DNA of 64,000 nt from UBA1731 sp964567665 (GCA_964567665.1 CAZMNN010000009.1:4988-68987); one strand, 5' to 3'; shown: positions 35,283 through 44,566, numbered from the stretch's first letter. The notes: generated from the sequence alone by a model not told the origin. Numbers and translations: made by a program.

Positions 35283-36332
35283 TTACTTGGAGTATATCAC
35301 CTGCGGACCGTTGTTCTTGCGGACGCGGATGACGCCTATCTGATACCACTTCTGGCGGATGTTCTTGAACACCGCCGCCATGCGCTTGAGCGAGGCTTTG
35401 GGCATGATGAGCACATAGCCGACACCCATGTTGAACACGCGGTACATCTCGTCGTGATCGACCTTGCCCTGACGCTCGATGAACTTGAAAATCGTCGGCG
35501 GATCCCATGTGGAGCGGTCGATCTCGGCGGTCACGGCCTTGGGCAGCACACGCGGAATGTTGTCCGGGAAGCCGCCGCCCGTGATGTGCGCCATGCCGTT
35601 GATCTTGATCTTGTTGTCAAGAAGCCGCGTGACGGGCTTGAGGAAGCTCTTGTGGACGGTGAGAAGTGCGGAGCCGATCGTCTGGCTGGTGCCGGGGAGC
35701 TTGTCGGATGGCGTCATTCCGCAGATGTCGAAGAACACGCGGCGGGCGAGCGAGAATCCGTTTGTCTGGAGACCGTCGGAGGGCAGACCGATGATGACGT
35801 CTCCGGCGCGGATCGACTGACCGGTGATGACGGCTTTCTTGGAAACAGTGCCGACGATGGTTCCGGTGAGATCGTATTCGCCGGCCGGATACAGGCCGGG
35901 AAGTTCAGCCGTTTCGCCGCCGAGAAGGGCCATCCCGTTCTCCTTGCAGGCCTTGCAGAGGCCGGAGACAATCTGCTGGAACACCGGGCCGTCGAACTTT
36001 GACGTTCCCACGTAGTCCATGAAGAAGAGCGGCCTTGCACCCTGCACAAGGATGTCGTTCACGCAGTGGTTCACGATGTCCTGACCGACGGTGTCGTGCT
36101 TCTTCATCATGCACGCGATTTTGAGCTTCGTCCCAACGCCGTCCGTGGAAGCGACAAGCATCGGATCCTTCAGTCCCGCGGGAAGCCGGCACAGACCGCC
36201 GAACGACCCGATTCCGCCCGCGACATTGGCTGTCTTCGTTGAGCCTACCATTGTCTTGATGGCTTTCAACGCGGTCATTTTGTTATCGATATTCACGCCG
36301 GCGGCGGCGTAGGCAGATGAGGTTGCGCTCAC
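35283..36332 (-). CDS. purM: Phosphoribosylformylglycinamidine cyclo-ligase (AIR synthetase)
   Basis: ATP-dependent ring closure of FGAM to AIR, the fifth step of purine synthesis. Seen: YAAAGVNIDNKMTALKAIK, STDGVGTKLKIA, NHCVNDILVQGARPLFFMDY, LLGGETAELPGLY, GLPSDGLQTNGFSLAR, HITGGGFPDNIPRVLP, and MGVGYVLIM. 349 residues, usual length. I chose GTG 36330-36332 because AAGGAG lies 6 nt upstream on the coding strand; the upstream ATG frame to 36365 contains that ribosome-binding site and is rejected. It heads a two-gene unit with the UDP-sugar gene and is divergent from nusA. Confidence 0.95.
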   Translation of the reverse strand: MSATSSAYAAAGVNIDNKMTALKAIKTMVGSTKTANVAGGIGSFGGLCRLPAGLKDPMLVASTDGVGTKLKIACMMKKHDTVGQDIVNHCVNDILVQGARPLFFMDYVGTSKFDGPVFQQIVSGLCKACKENGMALLGGETAELPGLYPAGEYDLTGTIVGTVSKKAVITGQSIRAGDVIIGLPSDGLQTNGFSLARRVFFDICGMTPSDKLPGTSQTIGSALLTVHKSFLKPVTRLLDNKIKINGMAHITGGGFPDNIPRVLPKAVTAEIDRSTWDPPTIFKFIERQGKVDHDEMYRVFNMGVGYVLIMPKASLKRMAAVFKNIRQKWYQIGVIRVRKNNGPQVIYSK

Positions 36333-36365
36333 TTGACACTCCTTGTGTGTGAAAAAACGCCACAT

Positions 36366-36394
36366 AGTGTATCATTTTTCGCAATGGATTGCAA
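36366..36394 (-). promoter_or_regulatory. purM promoter
   Basis: On the minus strand: TTGCAA (36389-36394), 17 bp, TACACT (36366-36371) preceded by TGA. Back to back with the nusA promoter. Confidence 0.65.
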
Positions 36395-36409
36395 TGCCAT
36401 TGTTTTCCA

Positions 36410-36438
36410 TTGACAACTTTGCCGTTTTTTCGTATTCT
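36410..36438 (+). promoter_or_regulatory. nusA operon promoter
   Basis: Consensus TTGACA (36410-36415), 17 bp, TATTCT (36433-36438). It is the only promoter here with a perfect -35. The leader is about 75 nt, then AAGGAG before nusA. Confidence 0.8.
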
Positions 36439-36518
36439 ACCGCAGATTTTTTATTGGAGACCAGTAGGGTCTTCATGCAGGAATCGATTTGTTTTTTGAC
36501 AGACAAGGAGAGTGAAAA

Positions 36519-37787
36519 ATGGCGGACAACCAGTTGCTGGCGATGGTGAACTACATCGAGCGCGAGAACGGCGTGGATCAGGAGATCGTTCTTGTCGCGA
36601 TTGAGCAGGCGATTCAGCAGGCAGCTCGCCGCAACCCTGGCGTCACGAACGATCTGCGCGTATCTATTGACCGCAAGACGATCACTCTCCATGTCTTCGA
36701 TACGATGGTCGTGTCCGACGAGGATACCGGAACGGGTTTCATCTCCGTCGCCAAGGCGCGTCGCATCAACCCCGACGTGAATGAGGGTGACACCATAGAG
36801 ATAGAGCTGCCCGCTTCGCGTCTTGGACGCATCGTTGCGCAGACGTCGCGCCAGATGATCATGCAGAAGCTGCGCGAGGCCATCCGCTCCAACACGTTCA
36901 ACGACTTCAAGGGGCGCATCGGCGAAATCGTCTCCGGCACAGTCACCGGGCTTAACCGTCGCGACATCTACGTGATGGTCGGCAAGACGGAGATGGTGCT
37001 CCCGGCCAAGGAGTGCATCCCCACCGAGGAGTATTCGGTGGGCGATCCGATACGCGCAATCGTGCACCATGTGAAGCAGGATGCGACTGGGCCTGCCGTG
37101 ACGCTCTCCCGCGCATCGGGCGAATTTGTGAGGGCATTGTTCCGCTTGGAGGTATCTGAGATATCGGATGGCGTGGTCGAGATTGTCTCCGTTGCCCGCG
37201 ACCCCGGCTACCGCAGCAAGATCTCCGTCAGGACGATGGACGAGAAGGTCGATCCGGTCGGCGCTTGCGTTGGACTGCGCGGTGCGCGTGTCCGCAACAT
37301 CGTGCGCGAACTGAGCGGCGAGAAGATAGACATCGTCCGCTGGTCGGATGACGTGAAGAGCTACATCACACAGGCTCTTGCCCCGGCGAAGCTGGAATCC
37401 GTGGAGGTCGATCCGGAGCAGGACAACACGGTTCATGTGACGGTCGCTCCCGATCAGTATTCGCTCGCCATCGGCAAGCGCGGGCAGAACGTGCGACTTT
37501 CGACGAAGCTTACCGGGTGGCACATCGATGTGTCCAAGGCGATGAGCCTTGCGTCGTTCGAGGATCAGAAGGCCGAGGCGATCAAGTCCCTCGCAGATAC
37601 GTTCTCGATATCCACCGCACAGGCCACGCAGCTTGCGGACGCCGGATTCCTTTCGGTTGAGGGGATTCTTGAGACGGACGAGGCGGACTTCGCGGCGGCC
37701 ACAGGTCTTGACGACGTCACGGCAATCGGCATCTACGCCGCAGCGAAGGCGGTGTCCGAGCTGATCGGAGAAGGGGAGGCAGAATGA
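36519..37787 (+). CDS. nusA: Transcription termination/antitermination factor NusA
   Basis: RNA-polymerase-binding elongation factor. Domains: N-terminal RNAP-binding ~1-130 (IEQAIQQAARR, ending FKGRIGEIVSG), S1 ~135-200, KH1 and KH2 ~200-345 (VGACVGLRGARVRNIVRELSGEKIDIV and SLAIGKRGQNVRLSTKLTGW), and one C-terminal acidic helical repeat ~365-420. 422 residues. The ATG is preceded by AAGGAG. It is the first gene of nusA-infB-rbfA-truB-ribF; the usual rimP, ylxR and L7Ae-like genes are absent from the cluster. Confidence 0.96.
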   Translation: MADNQLLAMVNYIERENGVDQEIVLVAIEQAIQQAARRNPGVTNDLRVSIDRKTITLHVFDTMVVSDEDTGTGFISVAKARRINPDVNEGDTIEIELPASRLGRIVAQTSRQMIMQKLREAIRSNTFNDFKGRIGEIVSGTVTGLNRRDIYVMVGKTEMVLPAKECIPTEEYSVGDPIRAIVHHVKQDATGPAVTLSRASGEFVRALFRLEVSEISDGVVEIVSVARDPGYRSKISVRTMDEKVDPVGACVGLRGARVRNIVRELSGEKIDIVRWSDDVKSYITQALAPAKLESVEVDPEQDNTVHVTVAPDQYSLAIGKRGQNVRLSTKLTGWHIDVSKAMSLASFEDQKAEAIKSLADTFSISTAQATQLADAGFLSVEGILETDEADFAAATGLDDVTAIGIYAAAKAVSELIGEGEAE

Positions 37788-40399
37788 GAGTATACGAACT
37801 TGCCGCAAAGATCGGCACAACGTCCCTCGCGGTAATGCGCCTTGCCGACGAGAGCGGCGTGGAGGTCTATTCGCCTCTCAGCGCCCTTGAGCCGGATGAG
37901 GTTGATGCCGTAAACAAGGCCTTTCTCGCCGCCGGCATGGAGAAGATGCGCGAAGATGCAATCTCCGCCCGCGATCGCCGCGCGAACAAGAAGCACAGGG
38001 CGCTCAAGGCTGCCGAGGAGATGAACAGACTCCAGGCCGATGCGCTCGAGGAGAAGCGTCAACGTGCGCTTGCGGCGTACAAGGAGCAGGGCGGCACGAT
38101 TGTGATGCCCGACACCAAGAAGGCTCCCGTCGCCGCCGCCAAGAAGCCGGTACAGGAGGAGATCAAACTTGACCTCCCCGAGGTTCCGAAGGTCAAGATA
38201 GACATCTCCGAGCCTGAAGACGACACCTGCGCCGAAGACGCACCCACCGTCGACGACTTTGAAGACGAGGACGAGGATGACGGGAGCGAGTGGCTTCAGG
38301 GGAAGGATCGCAGAGCGCAGGGTGGCAAGGGCCAGTCTCTGTCGATGAAGAAGCAGCAGACGTTCGACAAGAAGGAAAAAGGCAAGGATTCCAAGGAGAA
38401 AGGCAAAGACGCAAAGAAGGAGGCGGAGAGCAAGCCGGCGCCGAAACCCGTCGCCCCTGCGCCGAAGCCGGCTCCAGCCCCACGTCCGGCGACGCGCGTC
38501 GGCGGCATCCGTGCGGGATTTGCGTCCGTCTCGATGAAGACGGCGAACACGATGAGGATATCTACGGCGCAAGGCAGCGCACCTGTCGTGAAGCCGACGG
38601 TCACGATGAGCGTGAACGTGCGCGAGATATCGATTCGCGGTGCGGTCATCGTAAAGGAGCTGGCCGCCAAGCTGGGCATACGCCCCAACCGTCTCATCGC
38701 GGATCTCATGCAGCTTAAGGTGCTTGCCTCCATCAACCAGCGCGTTGAGCCGGAGATCGCCATCAAGGTGGCGCAGAAGTACGGCTACCGTGTCAACGTT
38801 GAACACGCCCGCGATGCGGCGAACAAGAAGCCGGTGCTGAAGGCCATCGACGCCGATGACGAGATTCCGCAGGACAAGCCGGAGCAGATGATGCCGCGTC
38901 CGCCGGTCGTCACGTTCCTCGGCCATGTCGACCACGGCAAGACCACTCTCATGGACTACATCCGCCACACGAAGGTCGCCGCAGGTGAGGCCGGCGGAAT
39001 CACTCAGGCGATCTCCGCGTATCAGGTGGATGTGCAGGGGCGCAAGATTACGTTCCTCGATACGCCGGGACACGCCGCGTTCAACGCAATGCGCCAGCGC
39101 GGTGCGCAGCTTACGGACATCGCCGTGATAATCATCGCCGCCGATGACGGCATAATGCCGCAGACGCGTGAGGCGATCAAGTTCGCCCGTCAGGCAGGCG
39201 TTCAGATCATGGTGGCCATCACCAAGTGCGACAAGCCTACGGCGGATGTCATGCGCGTGAAGCAGATGCTCCAGAAGGAAGGGCTTACGCCTGAGGACTG
39301 GGGCGGCGACATCGTGTGCTGCGAGGTTTCCGGAGCCACCGGACAGGGTGTGGATTCATTGCTGGAGATGATTCTGCTTCAGGCCGATATGCTGGAGCTT
39401 ACGGCGAATCCGTCTCGCCGTGCGAACGGCTATGTGATCGAGGCCGAGCTTGAGCAGGGCTTCGGCCCGTCTGCCGTCGTGCTTGTGACCGGCGGAACGC
39501 TGAATGTCGGCGATGCAATCCTCGTCGGAGAGCATTTCGGAAAGGTGCGCTCGCTCATCGACGACCACGGTCGTCGCATAAAGTCCGCACCGCCATCCAC
39601 ACCGGTGAAGTGCACCGGTCTTTCCGGAGTTCCGGAGGCGGGCGCCGAGTTCCGCGTGATGCTCAACGAGAAGCGTGCGCGTACGCTTGCGGAGGAGACT
39701 GCGCAGCGTCGCAAGGAGGAGGAGCTTTCGCAGTCCAAGGCCGTATCCCTCGACGATCTTCTTTCGAAGATGGGTGCAGACGGAAAGCGCGAGCTTTCTG
39801 TTGTCGTCAAGGCCGATACGCAGGGTTCGCTTGAGGCCATCGTCGGCGCTCTCCGCGAAATCAAGAGCGAGAAGGTCTCCCTCAAGATCATCGGCACCGG
39901 CACGGGCAGCGTGTCGATGACGGACGTCAAGTCCGCCGCCGCCGGCAAGGCCGTGATCGTCGGCTTCGACATCGGCAACGATTCTGGCGTTCAGGGGCAG
40001 GCGCGACATGACGGCGTGAAGATATCATCCTTCCGCATCATCTACGAGCTGATCGACCATGTGAAGAAGTGCATGCTCGACCTTCTCCCGCCGGAGTACA
40101 AGGAGACGGTCAAGGGTCATGCGGAGATCAAGGCCGTGTACGACATCGGCAAGGTCGGCAAGATCGCCGGTTCGCAGATGCTCGACGGTGTGCTTCTCGC
40201 CAACGGACGCTACCGCATCATTCGCGGCAAGGAGACGATTTGGGACGGCAAGCTCCAGTCACTCAAGCACTTCAAGGATGAGGTCAAGGAAGTAACCGGA
40301 CAGCAGGAGTGCGGTGTGCACTTCGTCGGCTTCGAGAAGTTCGCCGAGGGCGATACAATCGAATGCTACACGCTTGAGGAACTTCCCCGCTCGCTGTAA
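37784..40399 (+). CDS. infB: Translation initiation factor IF-2
   Basis: GTPase that places fMet-tRNA on the 30S subunit and drives subunit joining. The N-terminal ~270 residues are charged and Lys/Pro/Ala-rich (EKGKDSKEKGKDAKKE, then a Pro-Ala stretch). The G domain has G1 GHVDHGKTTL, G2 GGITQAISAYQV, G3 DTPGHAAFNAM and G4 TKCD, followed by domains II-IV including the C-terminal initiator-tRNA-binding domain. 871 residues. Two departures: G2 has GITQAISAY where IF-2 usually has GITQHIGAY, and G4 has TKCD where NKxD is usual (TKxD is tolerated in other GTPases). ATGA overlap with nusA. Confidence 0.96.
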   Translation: MRVYELAAKIGTTSLAVMRLADESGVEVYSPLSALEPDEVDAVNKAFLAAGMEKMREDAISARDRRANKKHRALKAAEEMNRLQADALEEKRQRALAAYKEQGGTIVMPDTKKAPVAAAKKPVQEEIKLDLPEVPKVKIDISEPEDDTCAEDAPTVDDFEDEDEDDGSEWLQGKDRRAQGGKGQSLSMKKQQTFDKKEKGKDSKEKGKDAKKEAESKPAPKPVAPAPKPAPAPRPATRVGGIRAGFASVSMKTANTMRISTAQGSAPVVKPTVTMSVNVREISIRGAVIVKELAAKLGIRPNRLIADLMQLKVLASINQRVEPEIAIKVAQKYGYRVNVEHARDAANKKPVLKAIDADDEIPQDKPEQMMPRPPVVTFLGHVDHGKTTLMDYIRHTKVAAGEAGGITQAISAYQVDVQGRKITFLDTPGHAAFNAMRQRGAQLTDIAVIIIAADDGIMPQTREAIKFARQAGVQIMVAITKCDKPTADVMRVKQMLQKEGLTPEDWGGDIVCCEVSGATGQGVDSLLEMILLQADMLELTANPSRRANGYVIEAELEQGFGPSAVVLVTGGTLNVGDAILVGEHFGKVRSLIDDHGRRIKSAPPSTPVKCTGLSGVPEAGAEFRVMLNEKRARTLAEETAQRRKEEELSQSKAVSLDDLLSKMGADGKRELSVVVKADTQGSLEAIVGALREIKSEKVSLKIIGTGTGSVSMTDVKSAAAGKAVIVGFDIGNDSGVQGQARHDGVKISSFRIIYELIDHVKKCMLDLLPPEYKETVKGHAEIKAVYDIGKVGKIAGSQMLDGVLLANGRYRIIRGKETIWDGKLQSLKHFKDEVKEVTGQQECGVHFVGFEKFAEGDTIECYTLEELPRSL

Positions 40400-40420
40400 A
40401 CCGACTGTGAAGGTGTCTGA

Positions 40421-40789
40421 ATGGCGGTAGACAGGATAGAGAGAATCGATTCGCTGCTCAAGCGCGTCATCGGCGATGCGATGTTCCGCGTGATGCAGAC
40501 GGACGACATCGGGGCGGGGCTTGTCACGGTGACATCCGTGCAGTGTGCGAGGAATCTCCGAAACGCCACGGTTAGGGTGAGCGTGTTCGGGGAACCAGAA
40601 GTGCAGCAGCGGGCGCTTCACCATCTTGTGCACCACGCGCACGATTTCGAGCGGGCAATCAACCGCGAGGTGCGGATGAAGTTCACTCCACAGCTTCGCT
40701 TTGTGCTTGACCACTCCATCGAGAAGGGCGACGCCGTGCTCGCCATGATCGACAGGCTTCCCGGCGCGAACGATGGCGAACATAGCTAA
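40421..40789 (+). CDS. rbfA: 30S ribosome-binding factor A
   Basis: Small KH-fold assembly factor needed for late 16S rRNA maturation. The 122 residues show the RbfA pattern: RIERIDSLLKRVIGDAMF, VTVTSVQCARNLRNATVRVSV, and the C-terminal RMKFTPQLRFVLDHSIEKG (usual K..P.L.F..D.S...G). The ATG has AAGGTG 5 nt upstream. It overlaps truB by 17 nt. Position directly after infB is conserved in many bacteria and supports the call. Confidence 0.93.
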   Translation: MAVDRIERIDSLLKRVIGDAMFRVMQTDDIGAGLVTVTSVQCARNLRNATVRVSVFGEPEVQQRALHHLVHHAHDFERAINREVRMKFTPQLRFVLDHSIEKGDAVLAMIDRLPGANDGEHS

Positions 40790-41501
40790 CATAGCCATGC
40801 TGGCCGAGCTTGACGGGGCGGTTCTTGTGGACAAGCCCGTCGGGATTTCGTCGCACGACATAATGAAGGCGGTGAAGACGCGCTTCAACCTCGTGAAGGT
40901 CGGACATGGCGGAACGCTCGATGTCACTGCGACCGGGCTTTTCATCCTGCTGCTCGGCGATGCCACACGGTTCTCGAACGAGCTGATGGGCGGCGACCGG
41001 GCGTATGACGTCACGCTCACCTTGGGACGCGAGACCGATACGTGCGACCGCGCCGGAAACTTGCTGCGCGAGGCGTCGTTTTCCGATGTGACGCGGGAGC
41101 GGTTCGATGCGGAGCTGAAGGAGCTGCGCGGGGACATCTACCAGTCGCCGCCGGAGTTTTCCGCCGTAAAGATTCCCGGAAGGCAGGGCTATGAGATTGT
41201 TCGCACGGCCGAGGGTGATGCGCTTCGCGAAAGGCTTGTGCACGTGTACAAGTATGATGTGCGCGAGTTTGCGCCGCCTTCCGTCGCTCTCTCCGTGGTG
41301 GCGACAAAAGGCGTGTCGGTGCGTTCCGTCGCCCGCGATCTCGGTCGCGCCCTGGGCTGCGGCGCATTGGTGGAGTCCTGCCGCCGCACAAGGTGCGGGC
41401 GTCTCTCCGTGGATGGCGCAATTCCGTTCATGAAGCTGATGGAGCTTCATCCTGCCGATCTCGCCTCTGCCGTCATTCCGAAGAACAGGATTCTCGCGTG
41501 A
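40773..41501 (+). CDS. truB: tRNA pseudouridine-55 synthase
   Basis: Makes pseudouridine in the T-loop of tRNAs. Motifs: LVDKPVGISSHDIMKAV, then VGHGGTLDVTATGLFILLLG with the catalytic Asp (usual GTLDPxATG), RAYDVTLTLG, SPPEFSAVKIPGRQGYE, and the C-terminal RRTRCGRLSVDGAI. 242 residues, i.e. the form without a long C-terminal PUA domain. Start ATG 40773 overlaps rbfA; the later ATG 40797 has no ribosome-binding site. Confidence 0.94.
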   Translation: MANIANIAMLAELDGAVLVDKPVGISSHDIMKAVKTRFNLVKVGHGGTLDVTATGLFILLLGDATRFSNELMGGDRAYDVTLTLGRETDTCDRAGNLLREASFSDVTRERFDAELKELRGDIYQSPPEFSAVKIPGRQGYEIVRTAEGDALRERLVHVYKYDVREFAPPSVALSVVATKGVSVRSVARDLGRALGCGALVESCRRTRCGRLSVDGAIPFMKLMELHPADLASAVIPKNRILA

Positions 41502-42358
41502 ACCTTGCCGTCGGCTTTTTCGATGGCGTCCATGCCGGACACCAGCGGATTCTTGACGGCGCCGATTCCGTGTTCACGTTCATCAACCATCCGGACACGG
41601 TGCTTGACCCGGATAACGCGCCGCCGCTTCTGATGGATCTCGACGAACGCATCAGATGCCTTGAAACGGCCGGGCTTCACGGCAGCGTCCCGCGCAAGGT
41701 GTTCGCCGTGGAGTTTACCCGCGATCTTGCCCAATGCCCCCCTCTGCGGTTCGCCGAACTCCTGCGCAGTGAACACCCTTCGCTCTCCCGCATACACTGC
41801 GGCGCAAACTGGCGTTTTGGTGCAAGAGGCGCAGGGACGCCGGAGACTCTGCGCGGCATGGGGTTCGACGTGAAGGTTGTTCCGTACGCAACATACAGAG
41901 GCGAGCGGATATCATCTACACGCATACGCGAAACGCTGATGAATGGATGCGTGGAGGACGCCAACGCAATGCTTGGACGCCGTTTCTCGGTGACGGGGCG
42001 CGTATTCAGAGGAAAGGGCGTCGCCCACGGGCTTGGCGTCGCCACGGTCAATGTCGCCGTTTCGGCACCTTTGCGGCTGGGCGTGTATGCCGTAGGCACT
42101 TCGTTGGGATATGGCGTGGCGAACTACGGTGTGGCGCCGACGATGGGCGCCGATGCGTGGACTGCGCCGGTTCTTGAGATACATCTTCTCGACACCGGAC
42201 GGACTGCGGAGTTCTCCGTTCCGCAGGTGTTGCGCACCGAATTTCATTCGTTCATCCGTCCGGAGATGAAATTTGCGTCCGTTTCCGCCCTGAAGTGCCA
42301 GATGGCGGAAGATGTCGCCGCCGTCCGCCGCATTTTCCGGCAGGGGAATCCTGATTGA
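41498..42358 (+). CDS. ribF: Bifunctional riboflavin kinase / FAD synthetase
   Basis: Phosphorylates riboflavin to FMN and adenylates FMN to FAD. The N-terminal nucleotidyltransferase starts VNLAVGFFDGVHAGHQRIL (usual GNFDGVHxGH), with the later SRIHCGANWRFGARGAG and ISSTRIRETL (usual STxIR). The C-terminal kinase domain includes RVFRGKGVAHGLGVATVNVA (usual LGFPTAN) and VANYGVAPTMG (usual NIGxRPT). 286 residues, short for the family (~310). The GTG start overlaps the truB stop. Both kinase motifs are diverged (GVATVN, APTMG), so kinase activity is less certain than the FAD synthetase side. Last gene of the nusA operon. Confidence 0.9.
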   Translation: MNLAVGFFDGVHAGHQRILDGADSVFTFINHPDTVLDPDNAPPLLMDLDERIRCLETAGLHGSVPRKVFAVEFTRDLAQCPPLRFAELLRSEHPSLSRIHCGANWRFGARGAGTPETLRGMGFDVKVVPYATYRGERISSTRIRETLMNGCVEDANAMLGRRFSVTGRVFRGKGVAHGLGVATVNVAVSAPLRLGVYAVGTSLGYGVANYGVAPTMGADAWTAPVLEIHLLDTGRTAEFSVPQVLRTEFHSFIRPEMKFASVSALKCQMAEDVAAVRRIFRQGNPD

Positions 42359-42376
42359 CCTGCGGAACGCCGGCGA

Positions 42377-42967
42377 TCAGGCGACGAAGTCGGAAATCAC
42401 CGCTCCGAAGCGGCGCTTTGCGCGTGTAGGGTCTTTCTCCACGCCGAGCATCACGCGCAGGGCAACGGACTCCATAAGCGCATAGAGCGCTTCGGTGGCG
42501 GCTTCGGGATCGACGTTGCGGCGGAACTCTCCGGTAGAGACGCCTTCCTTGACGAGATTGCGCAGGGCAACCTTGAACCCGCCCGTGAACTGCTCTATCC
42601 TCTCCGCCATGTCATGTCCGGAGCGGGCCATGGAGAAGACGAACTCATATATGGCCGAGAAGAACTCCTTCTTGCCGTACATCGCGTCGATGACGGTTGA
42701 GCAGGATGCCTCCATGCGCTTCGCGGCCGATGCATCCATGGCGGCGATCCTGCCAAGCTCGAACCTTATCCCTGACGTGATCGCATGGATGGCTTCGTCG
42801 AATATCTCCCGCTTCGTCTTGAAGTAGCGGTAGAGCGCAGTGCGGGCAAGCCCAGTGGATTTCGAGATGTCGAGAAACGAAACCTTCGCGAATCCCATGC
42901 TGGCGAAAAGCCGCATTGCATTCGCGACTATGAGCCGCCGCCGTTCCTTGTGGTCTACCGTTGCCAT
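42377..42967 (-). CDS. TetR-family transcriptional regulator
   Basis: Dimeric repressor with an N-terminal helix-turn-helix: ANAMRLFASMGFAKVSFLDI then STGLARTALYRYFKTKREIF, residues ~10-58. The remaining ~135 residues form the helical ligand and dimer domain. 196 residues. Start: ATG 42965-42967; the upstream ATG at 42977-42979 lies inside the -10 box and cannot be used. The start is only 10 nt downstream of the -10 and has no Shine-Dalgarno, so the mRNA is probably leaderless. A perfect 9-bp inverted repeat flanks the -10 and is very likely its own operator. It is an orphan: guaA is upstream and ribF convergent, so its target and inducer are unknown. Confidence 0.88.
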   Translation of the reverse strand: MATVDHKERRRLIVANAMRLFASMGFAKVSFLDISKSTGLARTALYRYFKTKREIFDEAIHAITSGIRFELGRIAAMDASAAKRMEASCSTVIDAMYGKKEFFSAIYEFVFSMARSGHDMAERIEQFTGGFKVALRNLVKEGVSTGEFRRNVDPEAATEALYALMESVALRVMLGVEKDPTRAKRRFGAVISDFVA

Positions 42968-42992
42968 GTGGCCGAGCATTATACCACATGGC
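42963..42992 (-). promoter_or_regulatory. TetR promoter enclosed by a 9-bp operator dyad
   Basis: GCCATGTGG (42963-42971) and CCACATGGC (42984-42992) are exact reverse complements separated by 12 bp that contain the -10 TATAAT (42978-42983, minus strand). The left arm also contains the start codon. This is the typical layout of TetR autorepression. Confidence 0.75.
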
Positions 42993-43003
42993 GCAAGAGT
43001 CCA

Positions 43004-44566
43004 TCATTCCCACTCGATTGTGGCGGGCGGTTTGGACGATATGTCGTACACCACGCGGTTGATGCCGCGCACCTCGTTGATGATCCTGTTCGACATAGTT
43101 GCGAGCGTATCGTACGGCAGACGCGTCCAATCCGCCGTCATGGCGTCGATCGAGTTCACCGAGCGGATTGCGCAGGTGTACTCGTACGTGCGCTGGTCGC
43201 CCATCACGCCGACGGATCGGCAGGGCAGCAGCACCGCGAACGTCTGCCATATCGTCTTGTAGTCAGGAAGCTTGCGCACCTCCTCCTGAACCCGGAGATC
43301 CGCGAGCTGCAGAATCTTGACCTTCTCTTCGGTCACTTCGCCCAGTATCCGTACGCCGAGACCCGGGCCTGGGAACGGCTGCCTGTCGAGAAGTTCGTCC
43401 GCCATGCCCATCACCCTGCCGACGGCGCGAACCTCGTCCTTGAAAAGCTCCTTCAGCGGCTCGACCAGCTCGAACTTCAGGTCTGGCGGAAGCCCGCCTA
43501 CGTTATGATGGCTCTTTATCGTGTGTGACGGGCCTTTGACGGGAGAGCGGCTCTCTATCACGTCCGGATATATCGTACCCTGGGCAAGGTAGCGGCAATG
43601 GCGGTAGCGGCGGGCCTCTTCGGCGAACACGTCGATGAACAGCTTTCCGATGGTCTTCCGTTTCGCCTCAGGTTCATCGATGCCTTTCAGCGCGGCGTAG
43701 AACCGCGGCGCCGCGCGTGCGATGGTGAGGTCGAGACCGATGTTCTTCCTGAACATCTCCTCCACCTGCTCCGGCTCGCGGTAGCGTCCGAGACCGTTGT
43801 CCACATAGATGCAGTGCAGTCTCTTTCCTATCGCCTTGTTGAGCAGCACGGCGACGACCGACGAATCTACGCCGCCGGAGAGGCCGAGTATCACCTCGTC
43901 GTCGCCGATCTGCCGTCTCAGGCGTTCGACGGTGGATTCGACCCAGCCGCCGAGATTCCAGTCCCGACTTGCGCCGCAGATCCGCAGTGTGAAGTTTTCG
44001 AGAATCTGCGTTCCGTACTGGGTGTGGACAACCTCAGGATGGAACTGGAGCGCATACATGCGCCTGTCGTTGTTGAACATGGCGGCGAACGGACACGTCG
44101 CCGACACCGCTCCACGCTCAAAGTTCGCCGGGATGGCCTCAACCCTGTCGCCGTGGCTCATCCACACCGTGATTGTTCCGGGGATGCCCTCAAAGAGCGG
44201 ATTGCCCGGCATGACCTCTATCGTCATCTTGCCGTATTCGCGCTCCACGCCCGGCGCCACCTTGCCGCCGAGTTTCTGGCTCATGAGCTGCATCCCGTAG
44301 CATATGCCAAGCACCGGCACCCCCAGCTCGAATATCTCAGGGTCGACGGTCGGCGCACCGTCCTCGAACACGCTGTTCGGGCCTCCGGAGAGGATTACGC
44401 CTATCGGCGGATTTTCGCGCAGGCTTTCCGCCGTAGTGCGGCAGCTCACGATTTCAGAGTATACGGACATCTCGCGTATGCGTCTCGCTATGAGCTGCGT
44501 ATACTGCGATCCGTAGTCGAGGATCGCAATCCATTCGCGTCCTCCTTCGGGTATCTCCTTTTCCAT
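43004..44566 (-). CDS. guaA: GMP synthase (glutamine-hydrolysing)
   Basis: Converts XMP to GMP using glutamine. The amidotransferase domain comes first: WIAILDYGSQYTQLIARRI, ILSGGPNSV, GVPVLGICYGMQLM (nucleophilic Cys), YALQFHPEV (His of the triad). The ATP-pyrophosphatase domain follows: ILGLSGGVDSSVVAVLL, then the dimerisation domain QPFPGPGLGVRILGEVTEEK and the C-terminal KPPATIEWE that is nearly invariant. 520 residues. ATG 44564-44566 has AAAGGA 9 nt upstream; the ATG at 44575 would sit against that site. It follows the sigma-54 activator on the same strand after 43 nt and is probably co-transcribed. Confidence 0.96.
   Translation of the reverse strand: MEKEIPEGGREWIAILDYGSQYTQLIARRIREMSVYSEIVSCRTTAESLRENPPIGVILSGGPNSVFEDGAPTVDPEIFELGVPVLGICYGMQLMSQKLGGKVAPGVEREYGKMTIEVMPGNPLFEGIPGTITVWMSHGDRVEAIPANFERGAVSATCPFAAMFNNDRRMYALQFHPEVVHTQYGTQILENFTLRICGASRDWNLGGWVESTVERLRRQIGDDEVILGLSGGVDSSVVAVLLNKAIGKRLHCIYVDNGLGRYREPEQVEEMFRKNIGLDLTIARAAPRFYAALKGIDEPEAKRKTIGKLFIDVFAEEARRYRHCRYLAQGTIYPDVIESRSPVKGPSHTIKSHHNVGGLPPDLKFELVEPLKELFKDEVRAVGRVMGMADELLDRQPFPGPGLGVRILGEVTEEKVKILQLADLRVQEEVRKLPDYKTIWQTFAVLLPCRSVGVMGDQRTYEYTCAIRSVNSIDAMTADWTRLPYDTLATMSNRIINEVRGINRVVYDISSKPPATIEWE

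Noticed and set aside
42977..42979. Upstream ATG as start of the TetR gene
   Set aside because: It lies inside the -10 hexamer, upstream of any possible transcription start.
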